The translations under genes and the position numbers were made by a program. Shown here piece by piece: positions 6,234 to 6,514 of a stretch of DNA of 6,514 nt (the stretch's first letter is position 1; every line of letters starts with the position of its first letter). Where the stretch lies: NCBI GenBank assembly GCA_022825185.1, contig JAJDYK010000272.1:1-6514 (forward strand). Reading direction: 5' to 3'. The notes below the pieces were generated by a model. That model was not told the DNA's origin, searched no databases, and saw nothing but the letters and a program-made list of their open reading frames with translations. The DNA comes from Candidatus Latescibacterota bacterium. Lineage in GTDB: Bacteria; Latescibacterota; UBA2968; UBA8231.

Positions 6234-6239
6234 CTCCTC
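6234..6239 (-). promoter_or_regulatory. Shine-Dalgarno site fixing the ATG start of the AlbA_2/GHKL ATPase gene
   Basis: GAGGAG on the minus strand, seven bases before ATG at 6226. The longer frame starting with TTG at 6241 would place this motif inside the coding region, which argues against it. Confidence 0.75.
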
Positions 6240-6261
6240 AATCTATCTTTAGCCCCATCCC

Positions 6262-6514
6262 CTAGCGCCCCTTAAACCACAACTTCATCGCCGTCCCACC
6301 CATAATCATCTCCTTCTCCGCCGCAGAGATATTCGGCAGATGACAGTCGAGCAAATCCACCAGTTTCTGGTAGCCCGGCTCCACCACAATCCACGGCGAA
6401 TCCGTACACCACATCATCCGATCCGCGCCATAGGCCCGATACACATCCTCGACCATGGACTGCATATCCCCGTAGGGCCAAGGCACCTTGGAAAACGCGT
6501 ACTCCCCCGAAATT
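6262..6514 (-). CDS. Amidohydrolase-2 family metal-dependent hydrolase, C-terminal part; enters from the right edge
   Basis: The frame is open from the right edge to a TAG at 6262-6264, giving 83 codons. ISGEYAFSKVPWPYGDM followed by AYGADRMMWCTDSPW, then a helical tail ending ISAAEKEMIMGGTAMKLWF, is the usual end of Amidohydro_2 TIM-barrel hydrolases and decarboxylases. The aspartate in CTDSPW corresponds to the late metal-binding Asp of the barrel. The N-terminal HxH and the middle His residues are outside the window, so reaction and substrate cannot be named. An internal GTG at 6486 is not the start, since homologous sequence continues upstream of it. The 35-base gap to the AlbA_2/GHKL gene suggests co-transcription, although that gene has its own good ribosome site. 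Confidence 0.88.
   Translation of the reverse strand, partial: ISGEYAFSKVPWPYGDMQSMVEDVYRAYGADRMMWCTDSPWIVVEPGYQKLVDLLDCHLPNISAAEKEMIMGGTAMKLWFKGR

Overview
The window looks like chromosomal DNA from a high-GC, uncultivated-type bacterium. Its genes are compact, use Shine-Dalgarno sites with ATG, GTG and TTG starts, and overlap one another on the minus strand. A PhyH-type dioxygenase, a short-chain dehydrogenase and an amidohydrolase-2 enzyme together recall gene-rich environmental phyla such as Poribacteria, Latescibacterota or Planctomycetes. That placement is an impression from gene content only. No rRNA, tRNA, CRISPR array or recognisable transposase is present.

Layout. (1) Left edge, minus strand: a two-gene operon in which a GTG-started NAD-binding epimerase/dehydratase (274-1080) overlaps the start of a phytanoyl-CoA dioxygenase-family gene that runs off the left end. 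(2) 1081-1242: a divergent intergenic region with plausible back-to-back promoters and a small palindrome. (3) 1243-2739, plus strand: a long PcfJ-domain protein of unknown function. (4) 2740-2793: a short convergent gap with no clear terminator. (5) 2794-4059, minus strand: a Schlafen/AlbA_2-GHKL ATPase ('RecG-like') gene that has lost its N-terminal AlbA_2 region but keeps the ATPase and C-terminal winged-helix parts. (6) 4060-4163: a scar-like spacer with an 8-bp inverted repeat. (7) 4164-4973, minus strand: a class I SAM methyltransferase whose start overlaps by four bases (GTGA) the stop of (8) a complete AlbA_2-GHKL ATPase (4970-6226). (9) Right edge, minus strand: the C-terminal end of an amidohydrolase-2 family enzyme, 35 bases upstream of gene (8).

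How the parts may relate. Both ends of the window hold minus-strand catabolic-type enzymes (amidohydrolase, dehydrogenase, dioxygenase). The middle holds accessory-type genes (PcfJ, two unrelated AlbA_2 ATPases, a methyltransferase). The simplest reading is a metabolic gene cluster with an accessory insertion that has partly decayed. The tight AlbA_2 ATPase-methyltransferase pair is the best candidate for a functional unit that is not obviously described. A link to defence or RNA targeting is inference from the Schlafen-related fold alone.
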